DNA from: Hyphomicrobiales bacterium
GTDB taxonomy: Bacteria > Pseudomonadota > Alphaproteobacteria > Rhizobiales > Beijerinckiaceae
DNA length: 42,819 bases
NCBI GenBank assembly: GCA_947454055.1
Contig: CANGIS010000023.1
Location: 1 to 42,819, forward strand
Reading direction: 5' to 3'
Shown in pieces: positions 33,098 to 41,006 of the stretch (within the stretch, counting starts at the first letter, position 1; each line of letters starts with the position of its first letter). The position numbers were made by a program, and so were the translations under genes. The notes beneath the pieces were generated by a model, which was given only the letters and a program-made list of their open reading frames with translations, was not told the origin of the DNA and did no database searches.

Positions 33098-33738
33098 GCC
33101 GATGCCTCATCCGGTTGGGTCGTCGTTGAGCTCTCGAGTTCCAGAAGGGTGCGAATGATGGAATCAATTCGCGTGCGTTCCCTCAAATATCCACCGTCCG
33201 GCCAGGCAATATGGACATCGCCCGGTGCAAGCGCCGCATCCTGCCGCACGCTGACAAGGCCGGAAAATCCGGCATCAGCTGCTGCCCCGGTAATCGCCGA
33301 ATGAACACTTGCGGGGGCATTCTCGCCGATCGTAACGGTCAACATCGATTTCTGGTTGGTCAGAGTGCTGCATTTTCGGATCGCGTCGGCAATCACGGGG
33401 GCAGGGTCCCGCTCGATCAGGGCATCGGCATAAAGCCGCGCCAGCGTTGCCGCCATGTGGATGGCATCGGTCTCGATGCGGGCAAGTTCGCGGTCGAGCG
33501 ATTGAGATACGCTCCGCATCGTGGCGCTGATGGCGGCAAGGTTGTCCGCGGCCTGTGCCGCCATGGATTCTTGGGCTTCGGCAATGCCCGCGGCACGCCC
33601 TTCCTCGAAACGTCCCTCCAATGCCGCCAAAGCATCAGGTGAAAGCGTTGTATCGCGTCCATTGGCCTTGGAGCCTGTGAAGGACGAGCTGCCACCAAAA
33701 TCGTGATCGAACAGAAAACGTTGTGCAGTCTGGGTCAT
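33094..33738 (-). CDS. fliH: Flagellar assembly protein FliH (FlbE-like)
   Basis: 214 residues, partner and regulator of the FliI ATPase. The pattern is typical: short N-terminus (TAQRFLFDHDFGG), a long Ala/Glu/Gln helical region (ALEGRFEEGRAAGIAEAQESMAAQAADNLAAI), and a C-terminal domain with DAALAPGDVHIAWPDGGYLRE, comparable with the FliH/YscL end. In Caulobacter the gene in this position is flbE. Assignment relies on position between fliG and fliN plus this architecture, as FliH sequences are poorly conserved. Confidence 0.85.
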   Translation of the reverse strand: MTQTAQRFLFDHDFGGSSSFTGSKANGRDTTLSPDALAALEGRFEEGRAAGIAEAQESMAAQAADNLAAISATMRSVSQSLDRELARIETDAIHMAATLARLYADALIERDPAPVIADAIRKCSTLTNQKSMLTVTIGENAPASVHSAITGAAADAGFSGLVSVRQDAALAPGDVHIAWPDGGYLRERTRIDSIIRTLLELESSTTTQPDEASA

Positions 33739-33739
33739 G

Positions 33740-34780
33740 TCAATTGATCATTTCATCGTCGTTGGTGTTGGTGGCAAGCACAAGTTCGCCCTTTACGGCT
33801 AAGTCTTTGGCGAGGTTGACGATCGTGCGTTGGGCCTCGTCCACCTCCTTGAGACGGATCGGACCTTGCATTTCCATGTCATCCTGAAAGCTCTTGGCGG
33901 CACGCTGGGACATCTGTGCGAAGAAGAATTCCCGCACGCTTTTGGTGGCTCCTTTGAGGGCCTTGACCATGATTTCGCGTTCGACCGAGCGGAGCAGAAC
34001 CTGTGCCGAGGTTGCGTCCATTTTGGCCAGCTCGTCGAATGAAAACATGAGCGCCCTGAGCTTTTGGGCTGCCGAACGATTGGTCGCATCAAGGGCTGCC
34101 AGAAAGCGACTCTCGTGCTTCTTGTCGAACGCGTTGAAAATTTGCGCGACCTGATCCATCGGGTCACGCCGCCCGGGCAGGGGGGGAGGTGTAACAAACC
34201 CCTCCTCGATCATGGTCTCGATGCCTTTCATGATCTCGTCGGATACCGGCTCCATCCGGAGCATCCGGTCGACAATATCGGTGGCCAAGGGAGCGGGCAG
34301 CAAGGACAAGACTTTGGCTGATTGTTCAGCGGTTATTTTGGTCAATACCAGCGCGATGGTTTGCGGATATTCCTTGGACAGGAAAGCGGCGAGTTGATCG
34401 GGCTTGGCAAGGGAGAGTTTTTGCCAGAGATCCGGGCTCTCCGGCGTCCGGATTTCCTCGATGATCGACTTGGCCTGCGAACGGGGCAAGGCGCCCATCA
34501 GAATTTTTTCTGTGCGCTCCGGCCCGCCGGTCAGGTTGGTCGACGACACTTCCCGCATAAATTCCGAGGCCACGCGCAGGAGTGTTTCTTGCCGGACGGA
34601 GCCGAGTTTGGCCATGATCGAAGAAACCAGCCGCGCCTCTGAATCATCAAGCGATTGCCAGATCACGCTGCCATTTTCCTCGCCCAGCGCCAGCAGCAAA
34701 ATGGCCGCCCGCACCGGCCCCGGAATAGGCGGGGGCGGTTCACCGGTCTTCGGTTTTGCGGGGGAGGGAAGCGCTGCCAT
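33740..34780 (-). CDS. fliG: Flagellar motor switch protein FliG
   Basis: 346-residue C-ring protein joining the FliF ring to the switch and to the stator. Clear blocks: AAILLLALGEENGSVIWQSLDDSEARLVSSIMAKLG at the N-terminus, LSKEYPQTIALVLTKITAEQSAKVLSLLPAPLATDIVDRMLRM in the middle (EHPQT motif as EYPQT), and MFSFDELAKMDATSAQVLLRSVEREIMVKALKGA with charged residues for torque. The end is MEMQGPIRLKEVDEAQRTIVNLAKDL. Starts 3 bp after fliF. Confidence 0.97.
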   Translation of the reverse strand: MAALPSPAKPKTGEPPPPIPGPVRAAILLLALGEENGSVIWQSLDDSEARLVSSIMAKLGSVRQETLLRVASEFMREVSSTNLTGGPERTEKILMGALPRSQAKSIIEEIRTPESPDLWQKLSLAKPDQLAAFLSKEYPQTIALVLTKITAEQSAKVLSLLPAPLATDIVDRMLRMEPVSDEIMKGIETMIEEGFVTPPPLPGRRDPMDQVAQIFNAFDKKHESRFLAALDATNRSAAQKLRALMFSFDELAKMDATSAQVLLRSVEREIMVKALKGATKSVREFFFAQMSQRAAKSFQDDMEMQGPIRLKEVDEAQRTIVNLAKDLAVKGELVLATNTNDDEMIN

Positions 34781-34783
34781 GGC

Positions 34784-36304
34784 TCAGCGATTTTCCTGTA
34801 GCCATTGCCGCACGGTGGTGGCGGAGGCTTGTGGGTTGGCCGCAATCAAACCGCTGATCTGGTCGAGCGGATTACCTTCCAAAGCGTCAAATCCGGAATG
34901 TCCCGAGAGGCTTGCGTTCGTGGTGCGGGCGGGCGGTAATGCCATCGCCTTCACCAGCGGCCGCCCGATCAATACGGTGATCAAAAGCGACAAGATGGCC
35001 AGAACGGCTAATTCGAAAAGGCGGCCTAGGTCGAAATGGGACAGGTCATACCAGGCCGTTTGGACGGGTTCGGAAATCGCTTCAGGCGGAGCGGCGAAGC
35101 GCAAATTGACGATCTCGATCTGGTCGCCGCGCTTGGCATCATATCCGATGCCGGATTTGACCAGTGCCGCAATGCGATCGAGCTCGGCCTGCGGCCTTGG
35201 CTGATAGGTTGGCTCTCCATTGGCGCCTTTGTCATAGGTGCCATCCACGAGAACCGCGACGGAGATGCGCTTGACCTTGCCACCTTCGCTGACCTCCGTC
35301 CGCGTTGTTTTGGAAATTTCGTAATTGACGATTTCCTCGTTCTTGCCCGACGAATCTTTTTGGTTCGTGTTGGCAGAAGCGGCGCCCGGCAATTCATTAG
35401 CCACGCTAACGGTGCCGTCCTTTGCTTCGGTCGTGACCGCATTTTCATTGCGGTTTTGGGTCGAGCGGACGACCCGGCCATCGGGGTCATAGGTTTCGGC
35501 AACCGTCTGGACGCGGCTGGGATCAAGCTCCGCTGAAATTTGAACCCGCGCGCGGCCTTGGCCTACGATGCTGGCGACAATGTCCTCAACCTGCAGTTTC
35601 ATCCGCTTTTCGAGGCCGAGTTGTTTTTCCTCCAGCGCCACTGCCGAGCCCGGTTCGCCCGATGTACCATCGGCCAATAGCCTGCCCTGCTCGTCAATGA
35701 TCGAGATGTTTTCGGGCTTTAGGCCGTCAACGGCCGACGCCACCAGACGGCGGATCGCGTTCACCTGTTGGGCGCTCAGATCCCCCCTGATCCGCAAGGC
35801 AATGGATGCGCGGGGCGGCTGATGATCGCGCTCGAACAGTTTGCGCTCTGGAATAACGAGATGGACGCGTGCCGATTGCACCGTTCCGATGGTGCGAATC
35901 GATCGCGCAATTTCACCTTCAAGCGCCCGGACCTGATTGATCGACTGCACGAATCCGGTTGTTGAAAACGAATCGGCTTTATCGAAAATTTCGTACCCCA
36001 CCGTGCCGCCTGATGGAATTCCCTTCGCCGCAAGGTCAAAGCGCAGCTTTGCGATATCCGCTTTGCTGGCAAAAATGGTTCGACCATCGTCGCGCAATTC
36101 ATAAACGATGGTTTTGGCATCGAGCTCGCGGGTGATCGCGGAGGCATCTTCCGGCGATAATTCAGAATAGAGCACGGAAAGAGAGGGTTGTGACGCCTTG
36201 AAGATCACATAGCCGAAATAAGAAATCAGGCTCACGGTGACGAGCGCCATCGCACCTAATCGGACAATGCCAAACCGTTTGAATTGATCCAGCAGATTTT
36301 CCAC
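34784..36304 (-). CDS. fliF: Flagellar MS-ring protein FliF
   Basis: 506-residue membrane protein forming the MS ring, the first structure in flagellum assembly. Membrane helices lie at about 17-36 and 427-447. The periplasmic part has the ring-building motifs (LSPEDASAITRELDAKTIVYEL, DLAAKGIPSGGTVGYEIFDK, QSINQVRALEGEIARSIRTI, ARVHLVIPERKLFERD). The C-terminal tail (QISGLIAANPQASATTVRQWL) is the FliG-binding region. The start is GTG 36304 with AGAGGG upstream. First gene of fliF-fliG-fliH-fliN-flbD, with a CtrA-like box upstream. Confidence 0.97.
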   Translation of the reverse strand: MENLLDQFKRFGIVRLGAMALVTVSLISYFGYVIFKASQPSLSVLYSELSPEDASAITRELDAKTIVYELRDDGRTIFASKADIAKLRFDLAAKGIPSGGTVGYEIFDKADSFSTTGFVQSINQVRALEGEIARSIRTIGTVQSARVHLVIPERKLFERDHQPPRASIALRIRGDLSAQQVNAIRRLVASAVDGLKPENISIIDEQGRLLADGTSGEPGSAVALEEKQLGLEKRMKLQVEDIVASIVGQGRARVQISAELDPSRVQTVAETYDPDGRVVRSTQNRNENAVTTEAKDGTVSVANELPGAASANTNQKDSSGKNEEIVNYEISKTTRTEVSEGGKVKRISVAVLVDGTYDKGANGEPTYQPRPQAELDRIAALVKSGIGYDAKRGDQIEIVNLRFAAPPEAISEPVQTAWYDLSHFDLGRLFELAVLAILSLLITVLIGRPLVKAMALPPARTTNASLSGHSGFDALEGNPLDQISGLIAANPQASATTVRQWLQENR

Positions 36305-36325
36305 GATCCCTCTTTCCCCATCAAA

Positions 36326-36340
36326 ATGACGCTACGTCAT
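36326..36340. repeat. Small hairpin in the fliF leader
   Basis: ATGACG-CTA-CGTCAT: a perfect 6-bp inverted repeat with a 3-nt loop, about 22 bp upstream of the fliF start codon and downstream of the predicted CtrA-controlled start of transcription, so probably within the 5' UTR. Confidence 0.45.
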
Positions 36341-36373
36341 CTTTAAGCGTGCGGAAAGGATTGAAGGATTGTG

Positions 36374-36389
36374 GTTAGCGAATGGTAAA
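36374..36389 (-). promoter_or_regulatory. CtrA-like box upstream of fliF
   Basis: On the minus strand TTTA-N7-CTAAC followed by CA, 7 of 9 matches to TTAA-N7-TTAAC with the right spacing. It is 70 bp upstream of fliF and matches the box before flhA in 16 of the 24 positions compared. In Caulobacter the fliF operon is a direct CtrA target, which supports the call. Confidence 0.65.
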
Positions 36390-36498
36390 CAAATCGACCG
36401 GAAGGGGAAAAAATTTCCCTAAGGTAAGATTTCGGGTCGGCGGGGCGGTAAACAGGGTAGGAAATAAAGTAGGGTTTGCGGGCACGATTTCATACCGC

Positions 36499-36519
36499 CT
36501 TGCCCCATTTTGGGGCAAG
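36499..36519 (-). terminator. Hairpin after sciP
   Basis: CTTGCCCCA (36499-36507) and TGGGGCAAG (36511-36519) form a perfect 9-bp stem with a TTT loop, 17 bp past the sciP stop codon. No T-run follows on the minus strand, so it may act as a weak terminator or 3'-end stabiliser. Confidence 0.6.
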
Positions 36520-36535
36520 CAGGCGATGGGCCGCG

Positions 36536-36811
36536 TCAGTTTCTGTATTGCTGAATACGCGTTGTTCTGAGGCCTGCGATGCCATGCTCGTCAATGGAAG
36601 CCTGCCAGTTCAGGAATTCCTCGACCGTCAGCGTGTAGCGGTTGCACGCCTCGTCGAGGCTCAAGAGACCGCCGCGAACGGCAGCCACAACCTCGGCTTT
36701 GCGCCGGATAACCCACCGCCGCGTCGAGGTCGGGGGCAGGTCGGCAACGGTAAGGGGGCTTCCATCTGGGCCAATAACATATTTGACCCGGGGCCGATAA
36801 ATATCCGTCAT
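36536..36811 (-). CDS. sciP: CtrA inhibitor SciP (DUF1153)
   Basis: 91-residue helix-turn-helix-like protein that binds CtrA in Caulobacter and blocks transcription of CtrA targets late in the cycle. The DUF1153 signature fills the protein: VKYVIGPDGSPLTVADLPP, RRWVIRRKAEVVAAVRGGLL, SLDEACNRYTLTVEEFLNWQ and HGIAGLRTTRIQQYR. ATG 36811 gives the usual family length; ATG 36856, with GGGGAT before it, would add 15 residues and cannot be excluded. It lies between flgD and fliF, as in Caulobacter. Confidence 0.92.
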   Translation of the reverse strand: MTDIYRPRVKYVIGPDGSPLTVADLPPTSTRRWVIRRKAEVVAAVRGGLLSLDEACNRYTLTVEEFLNWQASIDEHGIAGLRTTRIQQYRN

Positions 36812-36912
36812 GTTACGCTCGTACTCTCTTATCTCACCCGTCTTCAAATTCACCATATCCCCAAGCCTTTTAAAAAAACCCTAAAGCGAAAAGCGGTATT
36901 CAATTTCGTGAA

Positions 36913-37596
36913 TTAAGGAGTTGTTGCAGCATTGGCCGGCGGGTTATCGATCGCTTTGACGCTGGTCAGATCAATTGACAGTGCTCCGATTTTAAGCGCG
37001 GGCGTTGTGCCGCTGAGATCGACGCCATCGACTTTGCCGTAAATTTCGGTTGAAACCGTAATGGCCGATTGATCGATGGCCTTGCCGTCCACCGACAGGC
37101 TGTATTGTCCGTCGGGCAGCGTGATCCCCGCCGCATTCTTGCCGTCCCAATGAAAGGACTGCGTGCCCCCAGATAGTGCTTTGCTGGTCGAATAGACCTT
37201 GTTGCCATTGCTGTCGCTGATCGAAATGGCGGCTGTGCCGGCCCGTGGGGCATCGAGAATCCAGTCGGCCGAGCCGGAGGCCAAAGTCGTTTTGGTGCCG
37301 GAGGCGGTCACATAATGACCAACGAAATTCAACGCCCCGATGGCATTGGTGTTGTTGGTGTTGCTGACAAGGTTTGTGAGCGTTTCATTCTGCTTCATCT
37401 GTTGTTCTACCGATGCAAACTGGACCAATTGCGAGGTGAACTGGTTGGTATCCATGGGCGACGTCGGGTCCTGATTTTTGAGCTGGGCGGTCAACAAGGT
37501 CAGAAACTGGTCGAAATTTTGGGCCAGCATCTTGCGATCGGCTACGGTGCCGGTTGTGCCGGCGGTCGGTGCGGATGGTGTGGCGGTGGTAACCAT
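36913..37596 (-). CDS. flgD: Flagellar hook assembly scaffold protein FlgD
   Basis: 227-residue exported cap protein for hook polymerisation. The N-terminal FlgD signature is clear: MLAQNFDQFLTLLTAQLKNQDPTSPMDTNQFTSQLVQFASVEQQ. The C-terminal half has the tudor/Ig-like FlgD domain (GTAAISISDSNGNKVYST, FHWDGKNAAGITLPDGQYSLSV). ATG 37596 has AAGGAA upstream. It starts 13 bp after fliK and should be in the same sigma-54-dependent transcript. Confidence 0.94.
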   Translation of the reverse strand: MVTTATPSAPTAGTTGTVADRKMLAQNFDQFLTLLTAQLKNQDPTSPMDTNQFTSQLVQFASVEQQMKQNETLTNLVSNTNNTNAIGALNFVGHYVTASGTKTTLASGSADWILDAPRAGTAAISISDSNGNKVYSTSKALSGGTQSFHWDGKNAAGITLPDGQYSLSVDGKAIDQSAITVSTEIYGKVDGVDLSGTTPALKIGALSIDLTSVKAIDNPPANAATTP

Positions 37597-37609
37597 GGGG
37601 TTTGTTCCT

Positions 37610-39388
37610 TCAGATATTGACGTCAAGCAGGCCTGTCGCACGCCGCATCACGGCGATCGGAACGGCGTCTTGAAAGGGTTGCGGGTTGGCGCCGTTCCGG
37701 TTTTGTGAAGGAGGCTGGCCGTTCGGACGCTGGTCCGCATGATGGCCATTGCCTTGCGCAAAGCCGCTGTCCTGCTTCAGCGAGAATTGCAAACTGTCGG
37801 CGCCGGTCGTTAATCCGGTTTGATCCAACGCGTTGCGAAGCGTTGTTGTGTCGCCCATCATCAGAGCGAGCGTTTCGGGTCGATCGGCGGTTATTTTGGC
37901 GCTGACTTTTGAGTCCTTCGAAATCTCGAGCCGGATTTCGACCGTGCCAAGTTCGTCCGGACTAAGTTTGACATCAAGGGAACGGCGTCCTTGCAAGGCA
38001 CCGAGCCCGATTTCGATCGGCAACATGCCATAGGGAACGGGCCCCAAGCTTGTGGGAAGGGTAGGGCCACTTGTGGACGGTGCGGGGTTACCCCCAGCCG
38101 CTGCTGGGCCATGGGCGGGTAAATTGGTTGGTACCTGCCCACCGGCGACAGGCGGTCCATCCGGCAGAGACTGCCCGTCAACCGCGATGCTGGAAGGTTG
38201 ATCCGTCTTAACCGCTGCACTTTCATCCTTGTTTGACGTTACGCCCTCGGCCGCACGGGACTTGCCTTCGGCGGAGCGAAGACGATCAGAGGAAGGGCCA
38301 TGGGCAGGCGGCGAGTGATCGGTACTTGGGGCGGGCTCGCTGGCTGAGGCCACATCATCTTTGGCCTGAACGCCATGCTTGATGAAGGGAATTCGCAAAG
38401 CCCTCGGTTGGGATGGGGTTGTCGCGGACACCCGTAGTTCGGTCTTTTTTGTCTGTTCCATGATAGGCCCTGCCCGCAAGGGTTCGAGCAATACCGGAGG
38501 CCCTTCCGGCGTCTGACCGGTGTCATCGGCACGCGGGGCAGTTGCCGTGGCAATCGCCGTTCCGCTCAAACGAGCAGGAGGATTAAAGGCCACGATACCG
38601 TTCAAACCAGCGGGCGGCCTTTCGGGAGTGTGCTCTTCCTGTTCCACGGACTTCGGGCTTAATGCCCCTTCCGGAATTGGTTCGGGAAGGTTTGTATCGA
38701 GGGGAGCCTCCGCCACCGGCGCTGTGTTCTTGGCCGTTGCGGGCGATAAAGCGGTGCCCTTGCTCAGGTCGGATAATCCTGCCCGTGACGGTGAGCCAAA
38801 GGGCGTGGCTTCTCCTGTTTTTAAAGGTGAAGCGGGATGCTGCAAAACCTGCATGGCAAATGCCGCGGCAGGAAGAAGTTGGGGCAAAGCGGCGCCCGTT
38901 TGATCCGTGCCGATTAACGCCGGATCAAATGCGGATTTGATGTCCGTTTGCTCCTTTTCGTCATTGGGTTGAATCGACACGGCCGTGATCGTCGGCGTGA
39001 AAGACGTTGAGTTGATGCCCGATGCCGTCATGGCGACGAGCGCTTTTTTTCTCTCATCGGGTATCGCGGAGACTGGCAATTGGACGGCTTCGTTCAAGCC
39101 GCTTACCGTCAGCCGGCCCTCTTGCCGAGCGTGAAGGACCCCTTTTTGAGCCAGATCGATATGCGCGGCCCGATGCCGATGCGACGTTCCGGCGCCTGAA
39201 CCAGGCGGCTGCGGCTCTGGGCTTGGCTGCAAGGGCTCGCCGATGCTGTCGGTTGGCCCGCCATCGGCCATGAGGTGAGCGAGATCCTCCGCAAAGGAGA
39301 CGTCACGAACCGGTGCCGGCCGCCCGGCATGAACGGCGACGGTCCCTCTGGCCGGATCGATGGGAGGCGCGGGTAGGGGATTGATCAT
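37610..39388 (-). CDS. fliK: Flagellar hook-length control protein FliK
   Basis: 592 residues, exported ruler protein. Residues 1-500 are Pro/Ala/Ser-rich and of low complexity, as expected for the ruler part. The C-terminal Flg_hook domain (about 480-570) is recognisable: LGALQGRRSLDVKLSPDELGTVEIRLEISKDSKVSAKI, RPETLALMMGDTTTLRNALDQTGL. ATG 39388 chosen; the frame continues to 39583 but that part covers the sigma-54 promoter at 39440-39455. First gene of fliK-flgD. Confidence 0.88.
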   Translation of the reverse strand: MINPLPAPPIDPARGTVAVHAGRPAPVRDVSFAEDLAHLMADGGPTDSIGEPLQPSPEPQPPGSGAGTSHRHRAAHIDLAQKGVLHARQEGRLTVSGLNEAVQLPVSAIPDERKKALVAMTASGINSTSFTPTITAVSIQPNDEKEQTDIKSAFDPALIGTDQTGAALPQLLPAAAFAMQVLQHPASPLKTGEATPFGSPSRAGLSDLSKGTALSPATAKNTAPVAEAPLDTNLPEPIPEGALSPKSVEQEEHTPERPPAGLNGIVAFNPPARLSGTAIATATAPRADDTGQTPEGPPVLLEPLRAGPIMEQTKKTELRVSATTPSQPRALRIPFIKHGVQAKDDVASASEPAPSTDHSPPAHGPSSDRLRSAEGKSRAAEGVTSNKDESAAVKTDQPSSIAVDGQSLPDGPPVAGGQVPTNLPAHGPAAAGGNPAPSTSGPTLPTSLGPVPYGMLPIEIGLGALQGRRSLDVKLSPDELGTVEIRLEISKDSKVSAKITADRPETLALMMGDTTTLRNALDQTGLTTGADSLQFSLKQDSGFAQGNGHHADQRPNGQPPSQNRNGANPQPFQDAVPIAVMRRATGLLDVNI

Positions 39389-39439
39389 GGGATCCTGAGG
39401 GCTTTGTATTCGCTGGGTGAGGCAATCAACCCTTCGCAA

Positions 39440-39455
39440 AGCAAGCCGTGTTCCA
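39440..39455 (-). promoter_or_regulatory. Sigma-54 (-24/-12) promoter of fliK-flgD
   Basis: On the minus strand TGGAACACGGCTTGCT matches the consensus TGGCACG-N4-TTGCW at 10 of 12 fixed positions, with the essential GG and GC in the right spacing. The start of transcription would be about 40 bp upstream of fliK. The matching activator FlbD is encoded in this window. Confidence 0.75.
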
Positions 39456-39634
39456 TGGCAAAAATTGCAATAATATATAATGATTTCAATCGTATGATGG
39501 ATTTCTTGGTCGATGGTGGATGTGGCAAATTGTGCCTTGACCGGCAAGATTTGCCGGATTCCCGCGTTCAACACTGGAACCAAACCGCGTGACGCGGTAC
39601 ACTGGGGTTCTTCTTGGTCAGGATTGGCGGCGAT

Positions 39635-40810
39635 ATGTACGGACTTGATCTGTCGGGACGTCCCGAAGATACGCGGATTGTGGTGGCGATGTCAGGCGGC
39701 GTCGACTCATCCGTTGTGGCTGCGCTCTTGAAGCGCGAAGGGTTCGATGTTGTGGGCCTCACCCTGCAACTTTACGACCATGGCGAGGCGGTTCACCGCG
39801 CCGGCGCGTGCTGCGCGGGTCAGGATATCCATGACGCGCGTCGTGTCGCCGAAAAGCTCGGCATTCCCCATTATGTGCTGGATTACGAATCGCGGTTTCG
39901 CGAGGATGTGATGGAGCGGTTCGCCGATAGCTATCTGGCAGGCGAGACGCCGGTGCCCTGTATCGAATGTAACAAGAAGATCAAATTTCGCGATTTGCTG
40001 TCAACGGCGCGCGATCTGGGTGCGGCCGCGCTGGCGACCGGTCACTATGTTGCGTCGCGCGCTTTACCGAATGGCGGGCGCGGGCTGTTTCGTGCGGCCG
40101 ATCCGGACAAGGACCAGAGTTATTTCCTGTATGGTACGACGGTGGAGCAGCTTGATTTGCTGCGTTTTCCTCTGGGCGAAATGCCGAAATCGGAAACGCG
40201 GGCGATTGCCCATGAATTGGGGCTGGCGGTGGCCGACAAGTCCGACAGTCAGGACATCTGCTTCGTTCCATCGGGCAAATATACGGATGTGATCGAACGG
40301 ATGCGGCCGGAAGCGGTCAATCCGGGGGATATTGTTCATCTCGACGGGCGTGTCCTTGGTCAGCATAGCGGCATTATTCATTACACGATCGGGCAGCGGC
40401 GCGGCTTGGGCGTCGCGTCGGGCGAGCCGCTTTATGTCGTCAAGCTCGAGGCTGCAACCGCGCGTGTGATCGTCGGGCCGCGCGAGGCGCTCGAGACCCG
40501 AATTGTTCACCTGCGCGATATTAACTGGTTGGGCGATGTGCCGCTCGAAAACGTCGAGGGTATGCCGATTGCGGTCCGCGTGCGCTCCACACGGCCGCCA
40601 CAGGCCGCCCTTTTGCATGTGCGGGATGGTTCGGTGATGGTGGAGCTACCGGAAGGCGAATTCGGCGTGTCACCCGGTCAGGCCTGCGTTTTCTATGAAT
40701 CAACCGATACGCGCTCCCGGGTGCTGGGCGGGGGCTCCATCATTGCGCCCCAGGCGGGGTTGATGGCGGTCAAGTCAACGCTCGATTACCCCCTTGGCCT
40801 CTCGGCCTAA
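39635..40810 (+). CDS. mnmA: tRNA-specific 2-thiouridylase MnmA
   Basis: 391-residue cytoplasmic enzyme that thiolates U34 of tRNA for Glu, Gln and Lys. The PP-loop SGGVDSS is at residues 20-26; the catalytic cysteines are Cys112 ([11 protein letters not shown]) and Cys209 (SQDICFVP). Other family blocks: [48 protein letters not shown] 39635 preferred over an upstream TTG at 39614. Divergent from fliK. Confidence 0.96.
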   Translation: MYGLDLSGRPEDTRIVVAMSGGVDSSVVAALLKREGFDVVGLTLQLYDHGEAVHRAGACCAGQDIHDARRVAEKLGIPHYVLDYESRFREDVMERFADSYLAGETPVPCIECNKKIKFRDLLSTARDLGAAALATGHYVASRALPNGGRGLFRAADPDKDQSYFLYGTTVEQLDLLRFPLGEMPKSETRAIAHELGLAVADKSDSQDICFVPSGKYTDVIERMRPEAVNPGDIVHLDGRVLGQHSGIIHYTIGQRRGLGVASGEPLYVVKLEAATARVIVGPREALETRIVHLRDINWLGDVPLENVEGMPIAVRVRSTRPPQAALLHVRDGSVMVELPEGEFGVSPGQACVFYESTDTRSRVLGGGSIIAPQAGLMAVKSTLDYPLGLSA

Positions 40811-40863
40811 ATCAAGGTGTGCGGATTTATGTCAATCTTGAGCATTTCATCGTCCCGCCTTCC

Positions 40864-40893
40864 TTGACTTCGGCCACCGCATCGTCCTATATC
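40864..40893 (+). promoter_or_regulatory. Sigma-70-type promoter of tRNA-Met
   Basis: TTGACT (40864-40869) and TATATC (40888-40893) are 18 bp apart, 36 bp before the mature tRNA 5' end. Confidence 0.6.
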
Positions 40894-40929
40894 CGCTGCG
40901 TTCCGGGCAAACAAAGCGTTTGTCCTTGG

Positions 40930-41006
40930 GGCGGAGTAGCTCAGCCGGCTAGAGCAGAGGAATCATAATCCTTGTGTCGGGGGTTCGAGTCCCTCCTTCG
41001 CTACCA
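40930..41006 (+). tRNA. tRNA-Met (anticodon CAT, elongator type)
   Basis: 77 nt with encoded CCA at 41004-41006. The acceptor stem is GGCGGAG with CTTCGCT, allowing G-T pairs. Anticodon arm GAGGA-ATCATAA-TCCTT with CAT; T-arm contains GGTTCGAGTC. The initiator features (three G-C pairs next to the loop, unpaired first base) are absent, so it is elongator Met; tRNA-Ile2 (CAT, lysidine-modified) is the alternative. Its 3' half is overlapped, on the other strand, by the recombinase gene. Confidence 0.93.

Noticed and set aside
40930-41006. Initiator tRNA-Met
   Set aside because: The anticodon stem lacks the three consecutive G-C pairs and the first acceptor pair is not the C-A mismatch of initiators.
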